DNA from: Arbacia lixula
Taxonomy: Eukaryota > Echinodermata > Echinoidea > Arbacioida > Arbaciidae
Direction: 5' to 3'
Assembly (NCBI GenBank): GCA_963669155.1
Contig: OZ022589.1
Span: forward strand, 10,942,465-11,006,464
DNA: 64,000 nt
The translations under genes and the position numbers were made by a program. The notes under the pieces are model-generated. The model did not search any database and was not told the origin of the DNA. It saw nothing but the letters and a program-made list of their open reading frames with translations. Shown piece by piece: positions 32,701-44,775 of this stretch. Position 1 is the first letter of the stretch. Each line of letters begins with the position of its first letter.

Positions 32701-35700
32701 AATTTAACCACTCTCAAAAATTGTTGGAAAGGCCCGATTCGCGAAAAATTAGACTCGCGAAATATGTGGCGTATACAGTACTGCATAATGGTTCAAAGTG
32801 TCAGTCTCCCTGATATTTCAATCCAACACTCCTTATCCTGCAAACATGAACATAGAGAAAATGGGTAAAACACACTTTTTACAATTCATTAATGTAATAT
32901 GTCTTGATTATTTTCCTATCACCAGTATCACATGTTTAATATTGTTATACTGCAGGACCCTAAATCAGTGGGGTGTTTCACCAAGCTGTTCATAAGTTAC
33001 GAACGACTGGTGATCCCTTCTTGTGCTAAATCAGATTCTCAATGAACAAAGTGTGGTATCGCATTTAGCACAAGAAGGGATCACCAGTCGTTCGTAAAGT
33101 CGTTCTTATCTTACAAACAGCTTGGTGAAACACCCCCCAGGCAGGTAGCATGTGACAATGATAAATTGTTCAAATCAAACAATCTCCAAACGACAATTCT
33201 CCCATGATTACAGCCTGTAATCAGTAGCACTTTACTACCTCTTACCTTGAAGAGAAATTAGGAAATATTGTTGGAATAACCATCAATCTCTTGCAACCTT
33301 ATCAAAGTTTTGTTGCAACACATCATATTCTATTACCGCATATGCATATCAATCATTCATACCTTGTCATTTCCGCTCAGTTTCAGCTTCGCCTTCTCCC
33401 GCGTGAGGAACTTCACAAGGACTAACAGCAGGTCACAGGTCAAGGAAAGCCCAATAATATTGACACTTAATGTGCCACTTGTGAATCATTTCACCAACAC
33501 CATCGTACGAATTCATATTGCTGCATGCAATTTATTCTCACTATTGTCACATTCCTTAATCATATCACTAGTAATCCTTCATGTTAATGATTTGATATAT
33601 CACTACTCTCCAAACTACTTCATAGCAAGTTGTATGATGAGAGTTTGTATATTTGGTGTAGAGAGCATCGTTGTTATTTAATATCTTTGTTCCATAATCA
33701 TATTTTGTGTCATCTTTTTTGTTAATCCAAAGACAGCGTGTGTGGGTCCACTTGCCCTCAGGCGACAGTGAATGACTTCACAATTGTGAACCCTGACCCT
33801 TCTGTCATCTCTATTCTATTGTATTGTGTCCTTTGTTTTGTCATCTGTGTATTTTCTTGTTATGATGTTGTTTTATATATATATATACATATATATATAC
33901 ATATATACTATATTGAACATATTTTCTTTGTATATTTGTTTACTAAAGGATACCATCCAGGTGCTTGATGGGAAGTCTGAGCCGCCTCGCATTGGTCAGA
34001 ACATCCGTGCTGCCATAGTTCTATAAATATAGAAGAAAAAGGCGGGGGAACATGAAAATTATTCAAGTGTGCATTCCTCTGTAATATTGATAAATTAAAA
34101 GAAAGTGCACGCTATTCAGCGCCAATTCTGTCATCCTGAAAGAAAGGTATAATATTAAACATTAAACAAAGCTTCTGTTTATTTGTTTCATTGTGATAAC
34201 ATATATTTATACATGGCACCTATCAATAAAGCAATGAGAAAGATAAAACAAATGATATAAACTTTACCTGTGATTTTGTTGCTTTTTGGACGATGGCCTT
34301 CCCCCTTGTTACCTGTTTATGATTGAAGAAAGACAAGGAATTTGCATAAAAAACAACACTTTCCAAGTGTTTCTGCAAATACTGGTGGAGAGGAATGCAA
34401 AATAGCAAGCCTCCGCCAGTTTTTATTTATTTTTTGTTCGCTTATACTTCACCTTCACTGGTTTAAGTTCAGTGCAAGCACAAGGCCTGTAATAATCTTC
34501 AGGATTGAAAGACACAGGTCTACTTTAACCCTAATCAGGCCAGCGCATATGTCATGTGTCATATGTCATATGACGTATATGAAATAGCAGATTTTAAATA
34601 TTAATTGAAATATATTCCGCCTACACTAAAACACATTGGGGTGAAAGATAAATGTTAGAGGGAAGATTCAATCTGGTAGGTTGCGATCAATATAAACTGG
34701 GTTAGTAATATGTGGGCGAGGGAGAAGAGGGGTCCTATGGCATATATACCAGTCACCCAAGACAATGAAACCTTCCCATCACTGGACATAGAAGGGGTAG
34801 GCAGAAAGTGCGAGGATGGGAAATACTGTTAGAAACAACAACATGAAATCAATGATGGAATGGGACATAAGTAAGGGATTAAGGGGAGTGAAAGGGTAGA
34901 AAGGGTAGAAGATAGGGGGTTGAAAAGGGGGTTGAAAGGGTAGAAGATAACTCACAATACTTGAGGAGTCCGGTATTGCATTGCTAGGAGAGTCTGTTGC
35001 TCCTTGTGTTCCCCTGGAAAAGAGCAAATCAAAAAAGACGTAATCTAAGGGCATTTTCATGGCAACTGACTTTCCACGGCACAATTTTACACACCTTCCA
35101 ATGTGTGTATCTCTCTTGTTACAAATAATGGAGTTTGTTATTGATACAGTCAATAAAGTTAACCTTAGTGTATTAATTGATATGAAGATTTTCAATGCGA
35201 CATGCAATTTTAGGGTATTCAGTAAAATTGAAATACCTCATGTTCCTTATTGGAAAGAGTGATGAGTTCAATGTGTAAATATACCTTTGTTACTAGCTTA
35301 AGATATGTCAAAATATTAAAAGATTTGTTATTGTATTTTGAGGGCCATGATAGTTTTTTCATGACCATGTTGGTAACTGACATTATGGTAACTGACGTTA
35401 CACTTACTTTTCTCGTTTGATTACGCAGACAGCCATGGTTAGTTATCACTTTGTAAGATCTCAAATCCCAGACTTATCAAAATTAATAAAATCCAACTGA
35501 AAAAACTTCAAAAGAATTGGTAATGGAAAAGATTTTCCCATGTAATTGAATGTTGGTTATATGTTGTCCCAAATATACCATTTTATGTGCTATTCATATA
35601 CTCATTAACAGAAACGACACAGAAAGAAATAAAGGTGGTAAATGGTAGCCTTATAGTTCCTGCATAATTCCTGATGCAATGAACTTTGAAAACAAAATAA

Positions 35701-38314
35701 GTTTTGAAGTAGATCCGTTTGAAAAATGAGAGGGATGAGTTGTGTCTATGCACCTCACAGCCTAGTACCTACACTACAGCTCAAAGGAATTGGCATAGGG
35801 AAAGGGAAAGGGAAAAAAGGGAAGGACTCGCAGTTTTAAACCGCGTTTTATTTTGTCCAGCATGAAACATGATGCTTTTTAGGCTAATGCACCTTGCTTC
35901 AAGCTGAACTGGACAAAATATACCGCGGTTTAAAACTGTGGCTCCTTCCCTTTCTTCCCTTTCGCTTTCCCTGTGCCAATTCCTTTGAGCTGTTGTGTAC
36001 ATGTGTAGGCTGAGTAAAAACCAGTTTAAGGTTGAGAACATCAAGTTTTTGACACTCACTCTTTACTCTGATGGAAGGGGCTGGGAGTGGATACAGCTGG
36101 ACTGGTGCCAGAATGGGGAAGTCCCTTCTGGTCTCGCAGGGGATTCTGGGGGTCCTTAGGGTCCACCCGGTCCGAGATGACACAGGTCACATCCTTGGAA
36201 AGGAACTCATCCACAACCTGAAGAAGAAAGGTATAACTCTGTTGTTACCATCGGCATGAACATGTGTAGTAAGCCAATCTGGTTTTCAATATATTTTTTT
36301 TATATGAAGTGCCGCATTGATAATAGAGACAGATGCATCAAATGGAATAGCATACATTTCTGCACAAGATGAATCCTTTTGTCCATAAATGACGTGTAAT
36401 CAGCGTTGTGTTGATTTTTCAAAGTGACATAAATATGAAAGAATATCTGAATCTTCAAACTTAAGTTTCTTAAATCACACTTTTGCTCTTCAATTTCGCA
36501 CAACTATTGATCTAAATTAAATTTGTTCATATAATTGTGAATGAACAATGGATTGTGCATTCAATCAAACATGAATATCTTTTATATATTTATTAAAAAG
36601 CTCTGTACAGTTAACATTCTCATCGGATACCACAATGAAACGGGACACAATAAGGCAAGTTTTCTGGGAGTACACTCACCCCTCCCAGTTCTGTGATGTC
36701 AGCTTTCAGTCTGGCAAGTTGCAGCTTGTGTCTGGGACCCGTCAGCTCCATATAGAACCTCTTCCCTTCCAGGGGCTTCTTAGCCGGGAAGTCCAGCTTC
36801 CTTGCACGGCTTGGTAGATCTTGAGACACAATTTGACAACATCAATCTCCGATGTCTTTTACATAAAGAACACTAGGTATTTAGAAAACCCAGGTAATAT
36901 TCTTTGCCTCCTTTGGGATCCATCAAAATAATGTTATTAATGAATTACTTTGCATTTGCCATGCTCTATTCTAATGGCGAATAAAGATTCCACATTTATT
37001 TAATAAAACGAGGAACATTAAAACTCGCTTAAAATCTTATAACCTTCAAAATACTACACGAATATATCAAATAAATAAACAGAAAGAGCGAGTGGAAACC
37101 TGATTAATAATGAAATCAACAAACAGAACTGAATAACAATTCATCTCATCTACTCTATTCTTTCATGATAGTTGTCGCAGCATTTCCTCCCATGATTCCA
37201 CCCATGTTCTGGCCAGGGATAACCAACTCTTAACAGTGTTAATTTAATCCATACAATTTCATGTTTTAGCTATTTATCAAAATACAAGTAGGTCTTGTAG
37301 GTACATATCACACAATAGCATTGTAGCAGGACAGCAGTTTAACCCTCCAATAAGAATGTAGAAATGCGGTGATATGCATTACATCGGTATGTGGTTTATT
37401 TTTGTGTTTCAGCAGCTGGGCCATGTTGCATATTTTCAATTATTGTAACTTACCATCAAAAGTAACTACCATGGCAACTGCCTATGAGCTCTCATTATTG
37501 CACCTGTTTCCATGGTAGTTACCACTGATGGTAAGCTACGGTAATTGAAAACCTATGCAACATGGACCAGGATAGGGCAATTCTCCTATTCTGCAACATC
37601 ATGCACAAATTAGCCCTTTTTTGCTGAAAAATCAAGATACACAAAACCATTCCTAGCAACAGCTACAGGTTTAACCAAGTCAGCTTTGAGAATATACATG
37701 AAGGCAATAAGTGTGAATGGATTCCACCCCTGTTTGACAAGAAGCTGTGGTACAGGAAGAGAACCAGTTGAATGAGGAAGAAGTAATAAATACTAATGTA
37801 TTATTTTTCCAAGGTATGAACTAATATTAAAAATCTTTGCAATCATATTCCCAAATTTTCAACATGTGATAAATGTACTGTAATATTCCAATGTTCAGTT
37901 ATGATTCAAAGTTTATTTGAAGGTAAAGAAATGGGCACTAATGCACTTTGGTATCCCACTAATTTTATGAATTTTAACCTAATCCTAACCCTGAGCCTAA
38001 CCCTAACTCTAATTCTAATTCTAATTCTAACTCTAAACCTAACCCTGATCCTAACCCTAAACAAATATTTCGCGATGTAATTCGTCCAAAAAAGTGATTT
38101 CTAGGTCACTTTCTGCCAACGACAATCAGTACTGCAGTACTGTGGGATACCAAAGGGATACCAAAGTGCAGTAGCACCAAGAAATGTTTTCATATTGATC
38201 AAATGGTTTCAATGGGAACTCACCTTTATTTGCATCATTACTAGGACCTGGAGTTGTGGCTTGTTGATTGGGGGGAGTTTTGGTTCGCGTCTTCCTAACT
38301 CTTGGTGCTGACAT
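23702..38314 (-). CDS. DBF4: DBF4 homologue, regulatory subunit of CDC7 kinase (DDK)
   Basis: DBF4 binds and activates CDC7, which phosphorylates the MCM2-7 helicase to fire replication origins in the nucleus. Coding exons in reading order: 38314-38224, 36819-36680, 36217-36060, 35013-34956, 34312-34268, 34020-33954, 33421-33363, 32501-32465, 31603-31558, 31007-30840, 30351-30201, 29617-29448, 27227-23702. They total 4716 nt: 1571 residues plus stop. Motif N (BRCT-like) is about 45-98, with KRFYMELTG, ITELGG and DEFLSKDVTCVIS. The segment around 150-215 (TRGKAIVQKATKS, DVLTNARRLRLPIKHLD) matches the human SRGKLLVEKAI and NALSWGVKILHIDD regions. Motif M is about 223-255 (KPYLKAEDVSRRFRPISKEF). 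Motif C is the zinc finger C328-x2-C331-x9-H341-x5-H347, split by an intron. The last exon is long, charged and rich in S/T-P sites, with FLGF as in human DBF4. Human DBF4 is 674 residues, so the tail is about twice as long. All introns are GT-AG. Confidence 0.95.
27686..29156 (+). mobile_element. Repeat element Y, copy 1 (1.47 kb, tandem-repeat body)
   Basis: It starts TATGCCTCCGCCATGAAGTGG, where GCCTCCGCCA and TGGCCGGAGGC form a hairpin, and continues into a GTCCGTCCGTCC tract. It ends GGCGGAGGCGTATTTATCGA, CTGCGCGGCAGTCGAATTGC, whose TCGACTGC and GCAGTCGA form a second hairpin. TATGCCTCCGCC and GGCGGAGGCGTA also serve as inverted ends. Between them are six or seven diverged units of about 150-190 bases, each with AGGTCAAAGGTCAATGA, CACAATAAATCCAAATCCAA, a CAAACATGGT-type block and GTAGACTGGTGA. 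It sits in the last DBF4 intron. A reverse-orientation copy is at 46250-47530. Confidence 0.8.
29669..30042 (-). mobile_element. Two tandem fragments of a LINE reverse transcriptase
   Basis: On the - strand, 29669-29850 and 29860-30042 are diverged copies of the same 185-base piece. Each contains the catalytic YxDD region of a non-LTR reverse transcriptase: GGSIYKNLRYADDAVLLAYS in the copy nearer 29.8 kb and GGSLYSNLRYTDDTVLL in the one nearer 29.97 kb, followed by a D..D..QDIL stretch. Too short to place in a clade. They lie in the DBF4 intron between 29617 and 30201. Confidence 0.72.
31162..31271. repeat. Perfect 59-bp tandem duplication
   Basis: AAAGTGTTAACCTTTGTTTC through GGTGTCATGGTACAAATAAC occurs twice without visible change, period 59. 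It lies in the DBF4 intron between 31007 and 31558. The identity suggests a recent event or an assembly duplicate. Confidence 0.9.
32251..32363. mobile_element. Small palindromic element, family H copy 3
   Basis: CAGGGGCCATATTCATGAAAC faces GCTTTCATGAATATGGCCCC. The inner TTACTAAGAATAGTTAGTTG is mirrored by CTAACAAGGCTAGTAAG. Best preserved of the three copies. Confidence 0.78.
32969..33140. mobile_element. MITE family C, copy 3
   Basis: GGGGTGTTTCACCAAGCTGTT and CAGCTTGGTGAAACACCCCCC form the ends, with ATTCTCAATGAACAAAG at the centre. Nearly identical to 23050-23232 apart from a short difference in the left arm. In the DBF4 intron between 32501 and 33363. Confidence 0.85.
35770..35999. mobile_element. 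MITE family A, copy 2
   Basis: TA-flanked inverted ends: CACTACAGCTCAAAGGAATT on the left, AATTCCTTTGAGCTGTTGTG on the right. The inner arms carry GGGAAAGGGAAA, CAGTTTTAAACCGCG and a GTCCAGCATGAAACATGATG centre. In the DBF4 intron between 35013 and 36060. Confidence 0.87.
37416..37570. mobile_element. Palindromic element, family D copy 2
   Basis: CTGGGCCATGTTGCATATTT is mirrored by CCTATGCAACATGGACCAG, with inner AATTATTGTAACTTACCATC facing GATGGTAAGCTACGGTAATT. The edges CTGG and CCAG are visible here, so this copy defines the family ends better than the one at 18.9 kb. Confidence 0.8.
37940..38169. mobile_element. Inverted-repeat element carrying telomere-like repeats
   Basis: ATGCACTTTGGTATCCCAC at the left is mirrored by GTGGGATACCAAAGGGATACC and CAAAGTGCA at the right. 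Between them, 37974-38060, are about 14 units of CCTAAC/CTAACC and variants (TCTAAT), i.e. degenerate TTAGGG repeats read on the - strand. It sits in the first coding intron of DBF4, about 55 bases from the end of the first coding exon. Confidence 0.7.
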
Positions 38315-39180
38315 TCTGCCTCCCTCTCCCTTGCGTGCGGTTCCTTACCACCTTCACTTAGCACACAGAGGATTTCTCAATTCCCTCAACTACCTCTGTA
38401 TTTCGTGCTCACTCTATAGAAGGCCTTGATCGGCGTCTATCTTATGCTGCTTAAAGTCATCTGGGCAAAATTCCTGCAAGAGATGTGAGGAACACATGAA
38501 TAAGTCAATTTCAATGGCAATGTGATCCCTGTGTATGGTTGGGTATAATTACTGTTGTGGCAGCATAAAAGTCTAGACTTGAGTCGTCACAATCAAAGAT
38601 GATTTGCCCAGATCAACTCAGTCATAATCTAGATTCTAATTTCTAATACTATTTAATCATACAAATCCAAAACCTTGACTGAGGAAGAATGTTGAATTGG
38701 GGCTTGTACTGGGGGTTGCATGCACAGATGAGGGGACAGGTATGAGTTTGAAACAGGAATTGTAATTGTATTGCATACATTGCATGGCATTACTTAAGCA
38801 CAGTTTCGCGTTGGCTACCGTACGTATAATCGTAATTCGTATTCGTACCGGTACGAAAGTCCACAGGCACAAGGCATAACATTCACACGCACTACACGGC
38901 ACACACACGAAGTTAAATCCAGGGCTCAACTCGGGTATCCTTTTCCCTCGTTTTCATGAACTGAATTGCGTAACTTCACACGCATGTATCTGACACAAAA
39001 CACATTAACAAGCTCCGCTATTCACTTACCGTTTCACTGACAAAAACAAATGAAATTTCATCTATATTGCCTTCATACCATCTTGCTGTGTTCCCTTTAC
39101 CGTCTTTAAAATACTACGCCACACGGAACCGTGTACGAAGCCATTTTCGTTCACACAAAACAAATCCATGCCTGGGTGGT
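38315..39180 (-). other. DBF4 5' UTR exons (two, predicted)
   Basis: On the - strand, CTCTTGCAG ends at 38474, giving an acceptor for a UTR segment 38473-38315 that runs into the ATG. Upstream, GAAACG followed by GTAAGTGAATAG gives a strong donor at 39029-39028, so a first noncoding exon probably ends at 39030 and starts near 39.15-39.18 kb. The intron between 39029 and 38474 holds nothing recognisable. The first coding codons are MSAPRVRKTRTK. Confidence 0.55.
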
Positions 39181-39200
39181 CACGTGACAGAGAGGCGGGA
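39179..39200 (-). promoter_or_regulatory. Probable DBF4 promoter motifs (E-box palindrome, E2F-like)
   Basis: GTCACGTGAC (39179-39188) is a perfect palindromic E-box of the USF/MITF type. GGCGGGA (39194-39200) is an E2F-type core. Both lie just upstream of the inferred first exon of DBF4. E2F control of DBF4 is expected for a gene induced at G1/S. A TATATAA on the + strand at about 39251 has no recognisable gene after it. Confidence 0.4.
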
Positions 39201-39435
39201 CTCTACGTCGAGGAGACGTACAGCGTACAAATCAATCGGTTTTTAATAGTGTATATAACACGTCCGAGTGGTCACTGATCAAAATATTAGTGTAATCGAC
39301 TTGGTACAACTTCCCCGTGATAAAGCTCTACCGGATTTGCAACTGAAAATATTTGATGAAGCGAGTTGGAATAGTATATTTCTGTGGACGAGGGATGAGC
39401 TATTTTTTTTCTCTCACATCTTCCTGCCTCGTACT

Positions 39436-39699
39436 AACCCCCCCCCCCCCCCTCTTTTGTACCTTGGTGGGGGGAAGGGGGGGGATTTAAAGTTGTGTAA
39501 AGACGAGACAAATGTTATTATCCAAAGGATAACACTTATGCATATTAGTATACGTTTCATCTACACATCCGATGGGTTTCCTCCTTTCTCCACTCGCAAA
39601 CATATCCCCTCTCTCTCGATCTCTCTCTCTCTCATTCTCGATCCCCCCCCCCCTCTCTCTCATAAGACCTCTGTTTCTCTTTCTCCCCCCCCCCCCTCA

Positions 39700-39760
<61 letters not shown>

Positions 39761-39890
39761 GCCCTCCGTTTCTCTTTCTTTCTCTCTCTCATAAACCTTC
39801 CGTTTCTCTCTCTCTCTCTCATGTAGGCCCTCCGTCTCTCTTTCTGTTAATCTGCCTCCCCCTCTCCCTCTCTCTCCCACTCTCTCATAA
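39436..39890. repeat. C/G homopolymer pair and CT-rich tract
   Basis: A run of about 15 C at 39440-39455 faces GGTGGGGGGAAGGGGGGGG at about 39468. From 39600 to 39890 the sequence is (CT)n with C runs. ORFs rich in S, L and P here are products of the repeat. Confidence 0.9.
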
Positions 39891-40887
39891 GCCATACACA
39901 TAATTAATAGCTAATTTCTCTTTCTCACGCTATTGCTTTGCTAGTCTTGTCTCTCAGTCCCCTTCCCACACTCCCTGTGCCTCCTGCTGTTCTCTTTCAT
40001 ATTCTACTCGGTTTTTTTTTTTACTTTTTTTTAACTAGTATAATGCTAATTCAATTATATCTCCCTCTCTCATCTTTCTTTCCATCTATCTCTTATGTCT
40101 ACTTATTTCCACTTCTCTTTGGAGTCTACATTTCTATAAACAAAAAAGGACTGTTAAATATTCTTTGAAATACAAATTACAAGAAATCGTGGATATAATA
40201 ATTTATCAAAATACAAATTACAGGAAATCAATGATATTATAATTTACATTTATTCTTTAATTGCATATATTTTCACTTTTGACATTGAGCATTTCTTCCC
40301 TGCAGTCATATGCACATATGCCTATACAATTTTTAATGAGGACAAACGTAAAATTCAGGAACACAAATCAAAACAAGATTATTGCATATTGCATATTGCA
40401 CAGAATGTTTACAACTCACATAAAAGAATATATCAAAAAATAAACTAACTATTACACAAAATTATCATGGCAATAAAGATTTTGGTTAAGTTCATCTTGC
40501 CACACTGATTTGCGTAATACTCAAGCTCTTGTGCAGTTGTGATAGCACATACCTCAAGATGTAAATAGATTGTTCACAGAAGTCTTGCTTAGCCTTAGCC
40601 TAATAATTATTAGTATTACTACTGAAACTGGGACTGAATTTTCCATTATGAAATTATAAATTACCTGAAAACCTTTTGAGTATAGTTCAGTAACTTCAAA
40701 TCATGTTTGCAACAGGCAGTTTGCCCTCTGCACTACATGTATATGTTTCAAATGCGACAGTAACGTTTAAAGGACAAGGTGTATTTTTTGTACGTTGGGA
40801 TAATACCATCTCTTGAGATATTTTGTGTAATTGTATGGCTGTGACCACTGTAAAACTTAAGACCTGATGGAGGTGACATAGTGACAT

Positions 40888-42500
40888 TCTTGCGTGAAAA
40901 AAACCTCAGAAGAAGACCGTGTATACGTTCAAGAACTCCGTCAAGAAGGCCCTGACTGGCTTGCTCCCAGGCAAGGCAAGATCAGTGCTAGTCTTGCAGA
41001 TGTAAAAAGTTTGCGGGACCGGTCAGAAGGGAAGTCACTAATCAAAAGGATCCATATGGATTTTACCCAGCCACTTTAAGCGTCAACCTCTTCAAAGCAG
41101 TACGGGCGGAGGGAGAGCATACGAGTTTACGGCATCCCTGAGACTGCGAATAAGGACACGATTGACAAGATAGTTGCGATGGCGATGGCTGGGAGGATGA
41201 TAGTCAACCTTAGCAGAGCTGACATCAGTGTCAGTCACAGGATGTCATCTGGGCGTGGACCACAGCAGGGTGGAGAGAAAGTTCGTCCCATCATCACCAC
41301 GTTTGTTAGGAGGGAGAAGAAGGTGGAGATCATGAGGAGCAAGCGCCATCTCCGGGAGCAGCCGAACATGGAGTCTGTTTTCATCCAGGAAGATCTTACA
41401 CCGCTCCGTGCAAAAATGTTGCTAGCGATCAAGAAGGATGAGAGAGTGGAGAAAGCATGGACAGTCGACGGGAAGATTAACTGCGTTATCAACCAAGGGG
41501 GTAAGGAGCTGAAGGTCGTCGTTGACACTCCAAATGATCTTTTCTGACTCGGCTGGGACGAATCAAAAATGAAGGAGTCTGGGAGTACATGAAGAACTTT
41601 GATATAATTTGTCTTACTGAAACTAAAACAGATGCTATTAATGGAAGTTTGATACCCAAACACTTTACGTATCTTTACAAAGAAAAGTTAAAACAAAGTA
41701 AATCTATGTACGGTGGAATTCATGGTATTGGTGTCTTAATTAGAGGACAAATATTGAATTATGTGTCAGTTTTAAGAAATGGAATATCAGAAACAGTGTT
41801 TTGGATAAAGATCAGTGAAAAAGCTTTTGGATTTTCATTTATCTTAGGTATCGTTTATATTCCCCCAGAACATTCTAATTATTATAATGAATCTATGTTT
41901 GATGACATTGCTGCTGATTTGATAATGTTTAAGAACGTGCATAATTTACGGTTTTGCCTTTTAGGAGATTTCAATGCTAGAACTGGGTGTGAAAGTGAAT
42001 TAGTGGAAGATGTTGATTTAATCGATCGTTCTAATATGTATTTTATAGATAAATCTGATAGCGTTATGTCTGAACTCCATTTTCTACCATATAATTCAGG
42101 TTCGGTAAAAATGAATAAAGATCGACAACACAGTTAACAACAACGGCAAGAAATTTCTTGAAATGTGTAGGGGCTTTAACTTTATTATTGCTAATGGCCG
42201 TGTTGGAGCTGATAGACACAATGGTAATTTCACATGTGCTATAATGCAAGTTCTATCGATTATTGTGTTGCGACACAAGAATTATTTGATTTTTTCATGG
42301 ACTTCTTTGTAGATGAATTTGACCCTCTTCTCTCTGACAAACACAATCCCATCATTCTGAAATTAACGGATGTGTGTTAGAGTACATATGAGAAGAATTT
42401 TCATCACAGCAATGATCACACATGTACTTCAAAATCTGTAAGACTTAAATGGAACGTGAATTCCGCGAACCAGTTTATGGAAAATATAGACCACTTAAGG
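40888..42500 (+). mobile_element. 5' half of a LINE: ORF1 end, endonuclease, no RT
   Basis: An ORF1-type RNA-binding protein is read from about 41097 to 41547, with SVSHRMSS, RPIITTFVRREKKVEIMRSK, SVFIQEDLTPLRAKML and WTVDGKINCVI, typical of LINE ORF1 proteins. An apurinic-type endonuclease starts about 41552, with FDIICLTETKTD, GIVYIPPEHSNYYN and LLGDFNARTG. Its 3' part shifts frame after 42110 and ends near 42380 with the FDPLLSDKHNPIILKL motif. Reverse transcriptase does not follow; similarity stops near 42500. The style is CR1/Jockey-like, but no clade is claimed. Confidence 0.78.
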
Positions 42501-42509
42501 CCGGATGCA

Positions 42510-43840
42510 AGCTAACATACACCAATCATTGTCTCAGGGCAACCAGCATCACAACACTCGATGCCTGTGGATACGAGGCTCCATCCAGAGTGTCAGTGGG
42601 CACAAATCTGCAGATTCGTTGAGGCACTATTCTAAAACAAGTCAAATAAAACTGAAAAAAAATGTCTGAATCGTTGGCCACTTGCCTACACTCAGATGTC
42701 AACAAGGACAATAATAACAAGAACCAGGAGCTGGGCGACCAGGAATCTACATGTAGGCCTCGTACTAGTAGTAGCGTGGCCACCACAGAATGCCCCTCCA
42801 GATCCAGTGCCATAGCAACGACGAGTAACTTTAGTCAAGAAACTGTAGCATATGGGTATAACTCCGAGTACGAGTGCGATATCCGGCAGGATAACATCGA
42901 ATGTACACGCGATGTCACCCCCCCCCCCCCCCCCCCGCTATCTATGCCCCCAATTTTATACAAATTGATGTAGTACATAATGATATGGTGAATTTATTTT
43001 CATGTAAAATACATATTCAGCCCAAGATCCAATTAGTTTAAAAAATATGTTAAAAAATCAGAAATACATCAGATTATCTATTTCTCCTTTTTTTCTTGTT
43101 CAGTTCATGTCAGGTAACCGACAAAGTCTTAGAGAGAAGAGGAGGGTGAACTACAGGGCCCTTGCTCTTGGCCAACTAGAACCAGGTGAGAAACAATCGG
43201 GAGCAAAACAAACTACAACAGCAAGTGGTATGGCTTGGCCAAAGGAAAAATTGTGGAAGGTATGAGTTACCAATTTAAAAGGTTTCTGGTGATAAACAAT
43301 TGGTAAAAGTTCACTACATCAATTGGCCATCAAAGTACGATGAATGGTTGAAGCATCTGATGTTGTAGAAAAGACTGCTGAAATTGAGACAGAAGATGCT
43401 TTCTCATTATTTGTGCATACTACCAAAGTAAGGATCAAAGAAGAACTACATTGTGGTCGACAGAATGACCAAAATATTCAAATAATTGTTCCTTTACAGA
43501 AGTCAACATTTTACAAATTTAAGAAACATGGAGTTGTATCCTAAAAATCACACACACGCACTGTGTACAAGACAGAGAACGAAGCATCATTGGACCCGAT
43601 TCTTGGAAAGTTATGAAATAGGCGCGTTGTGAATAAACACCAAGATTTTGCATTCGTCCACATACCAACGCCTCGTTTCTGGCTACGCGAGAAGAGACCC
43701 CTAGGGGAAAGTGGGGCATAACGGACCCTGGGGGCAAAACGGAACTTTGAAATTAGCATATGTTAAAAAAAGCCGCCCTCTGTGCGAATTCGTTGAAAAA
43801 GGGAAGATGAAACTTCAGCACTGAAACTTGGACGTCATAG
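42510..43840. other. Unassigned sequence inside the transposon block
   Basis: Only short ORFs (for example 42662-42973, 43047-43265, 43344-43544) and a run of about 19 C at 42918-42936. Probably further degraded transposon sequence leading into the pogo-like fragment, but no motif was recognised. Confidence 0.4.
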
Positions 43841-43842
43841 AC

Positions 43843-44775
43843 CTTGCCAGAAACAATGGTGTTGTAATGCTGTGTCTGCCTCCCCATTGCTCTCACAGAA
43901 TGCAGCCACTTGATGTGAGCTTCATGAAGCCACTGATGTCAACATACTACGACCAAGAACTGGAAAATGGTTGAGAAACAATCCAGATTGAGTTGTCACG
44001 TCCTTCCAGGTTGCAGAGTTGTTTGGCAATTCATACATGAGGGCAGCAAACTACCCAGGTGGCAGCTAGTGGGATCCGCAAAACAGGGATATATCCTACC
44101 AACAGAGATGTCTTCCTCCCTCATGAATTCCTAGCGGCAGATGTGACAGATCTTCCCATGGATGACAGAGACAACAAAGAACACGGTGAATCAGGAGTTG
44201 AAGTAGCTGCTCCAGGTTGTGAGGATAAGGTTGAGCTATAAAAGGCTCCAAAACGGCTCCAAAACGGCTCAAAAACGGCTCCAAATCTGCTTGCCATTCT
44301 AACAACTCCTGATACTGATAACGGTAATGCAGGTCTCTCAACTTCTCGGTAACAATCACCATTTGTCATTTCCCCACCTCCTAAAGCTAGTACTCCCTCC
44401 AGGACCAACAGATCGAATGCACGACGTGGCAAAGCTGTGGTCCTAACAGAAAGTCCTTACAAGTCTGAACTTATCCTCTAAAAGACAACTTGGGCAAAGG
44501 GAAATTCAGGAAAAGCACGCACATGCAACAAGCGATCTTCTGATGTCCAGCCTCAAACCGGTGGGAAAAGAAAGCGCAAGACAGAACAACCAGTAGCAGA
44601 GAATGACACTTCATCCAGTGAAGATGATGATGCCTAGTGTATCTACTGCAGTGAACTGTGGAGTGCAGGCAAGGATGGCATAAGTGCTCACTCTGTTTTG
44701 GATGGGCACATGAAGCTTGCGCGGGAAAAGAGGGTGATTCTGATGAAGCATTCGTTTGTGATCTCTGCTCCTAAA
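43843..44775 (+). pseudogene. Pogo/Tigger-like (DDE_1) transposase remnant
   Basis: 43843-43974 encodes NNGVVMLCLPPHCSHRMQPL and DVSFMKPLMSTYYDQ, the hallmark region after the second catalytic D of pogo/Jerky-type transposases, and then reaches a stop. 44059-44241 encodes SGIRKTGIYPTNRDVFLPHE in another frame, matching the family's KTGI(Y/F)P block. Near 44638 a CxxC piece (CIYCSELWSA) and a later CDLC resemble the PHD-like finger found at the C-terminus of some of these proteins. Frames change at least twice, so it is dead. A short tandem repeat of AACGGCTCCAAA occurs at 44250-44285. Confidence 0.7.

Noticed and set aside
39268-39903. 211-codon ORF after a TATA-like site
   Set aside because: No ATG at its start; more than half is CT repeat, and the front 45 residues match nothing I know.
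41235-41663. 142-codon - strand ORF
   Set aside because: Antisense shadow of the LINE ORF1 and endonuclease frames.
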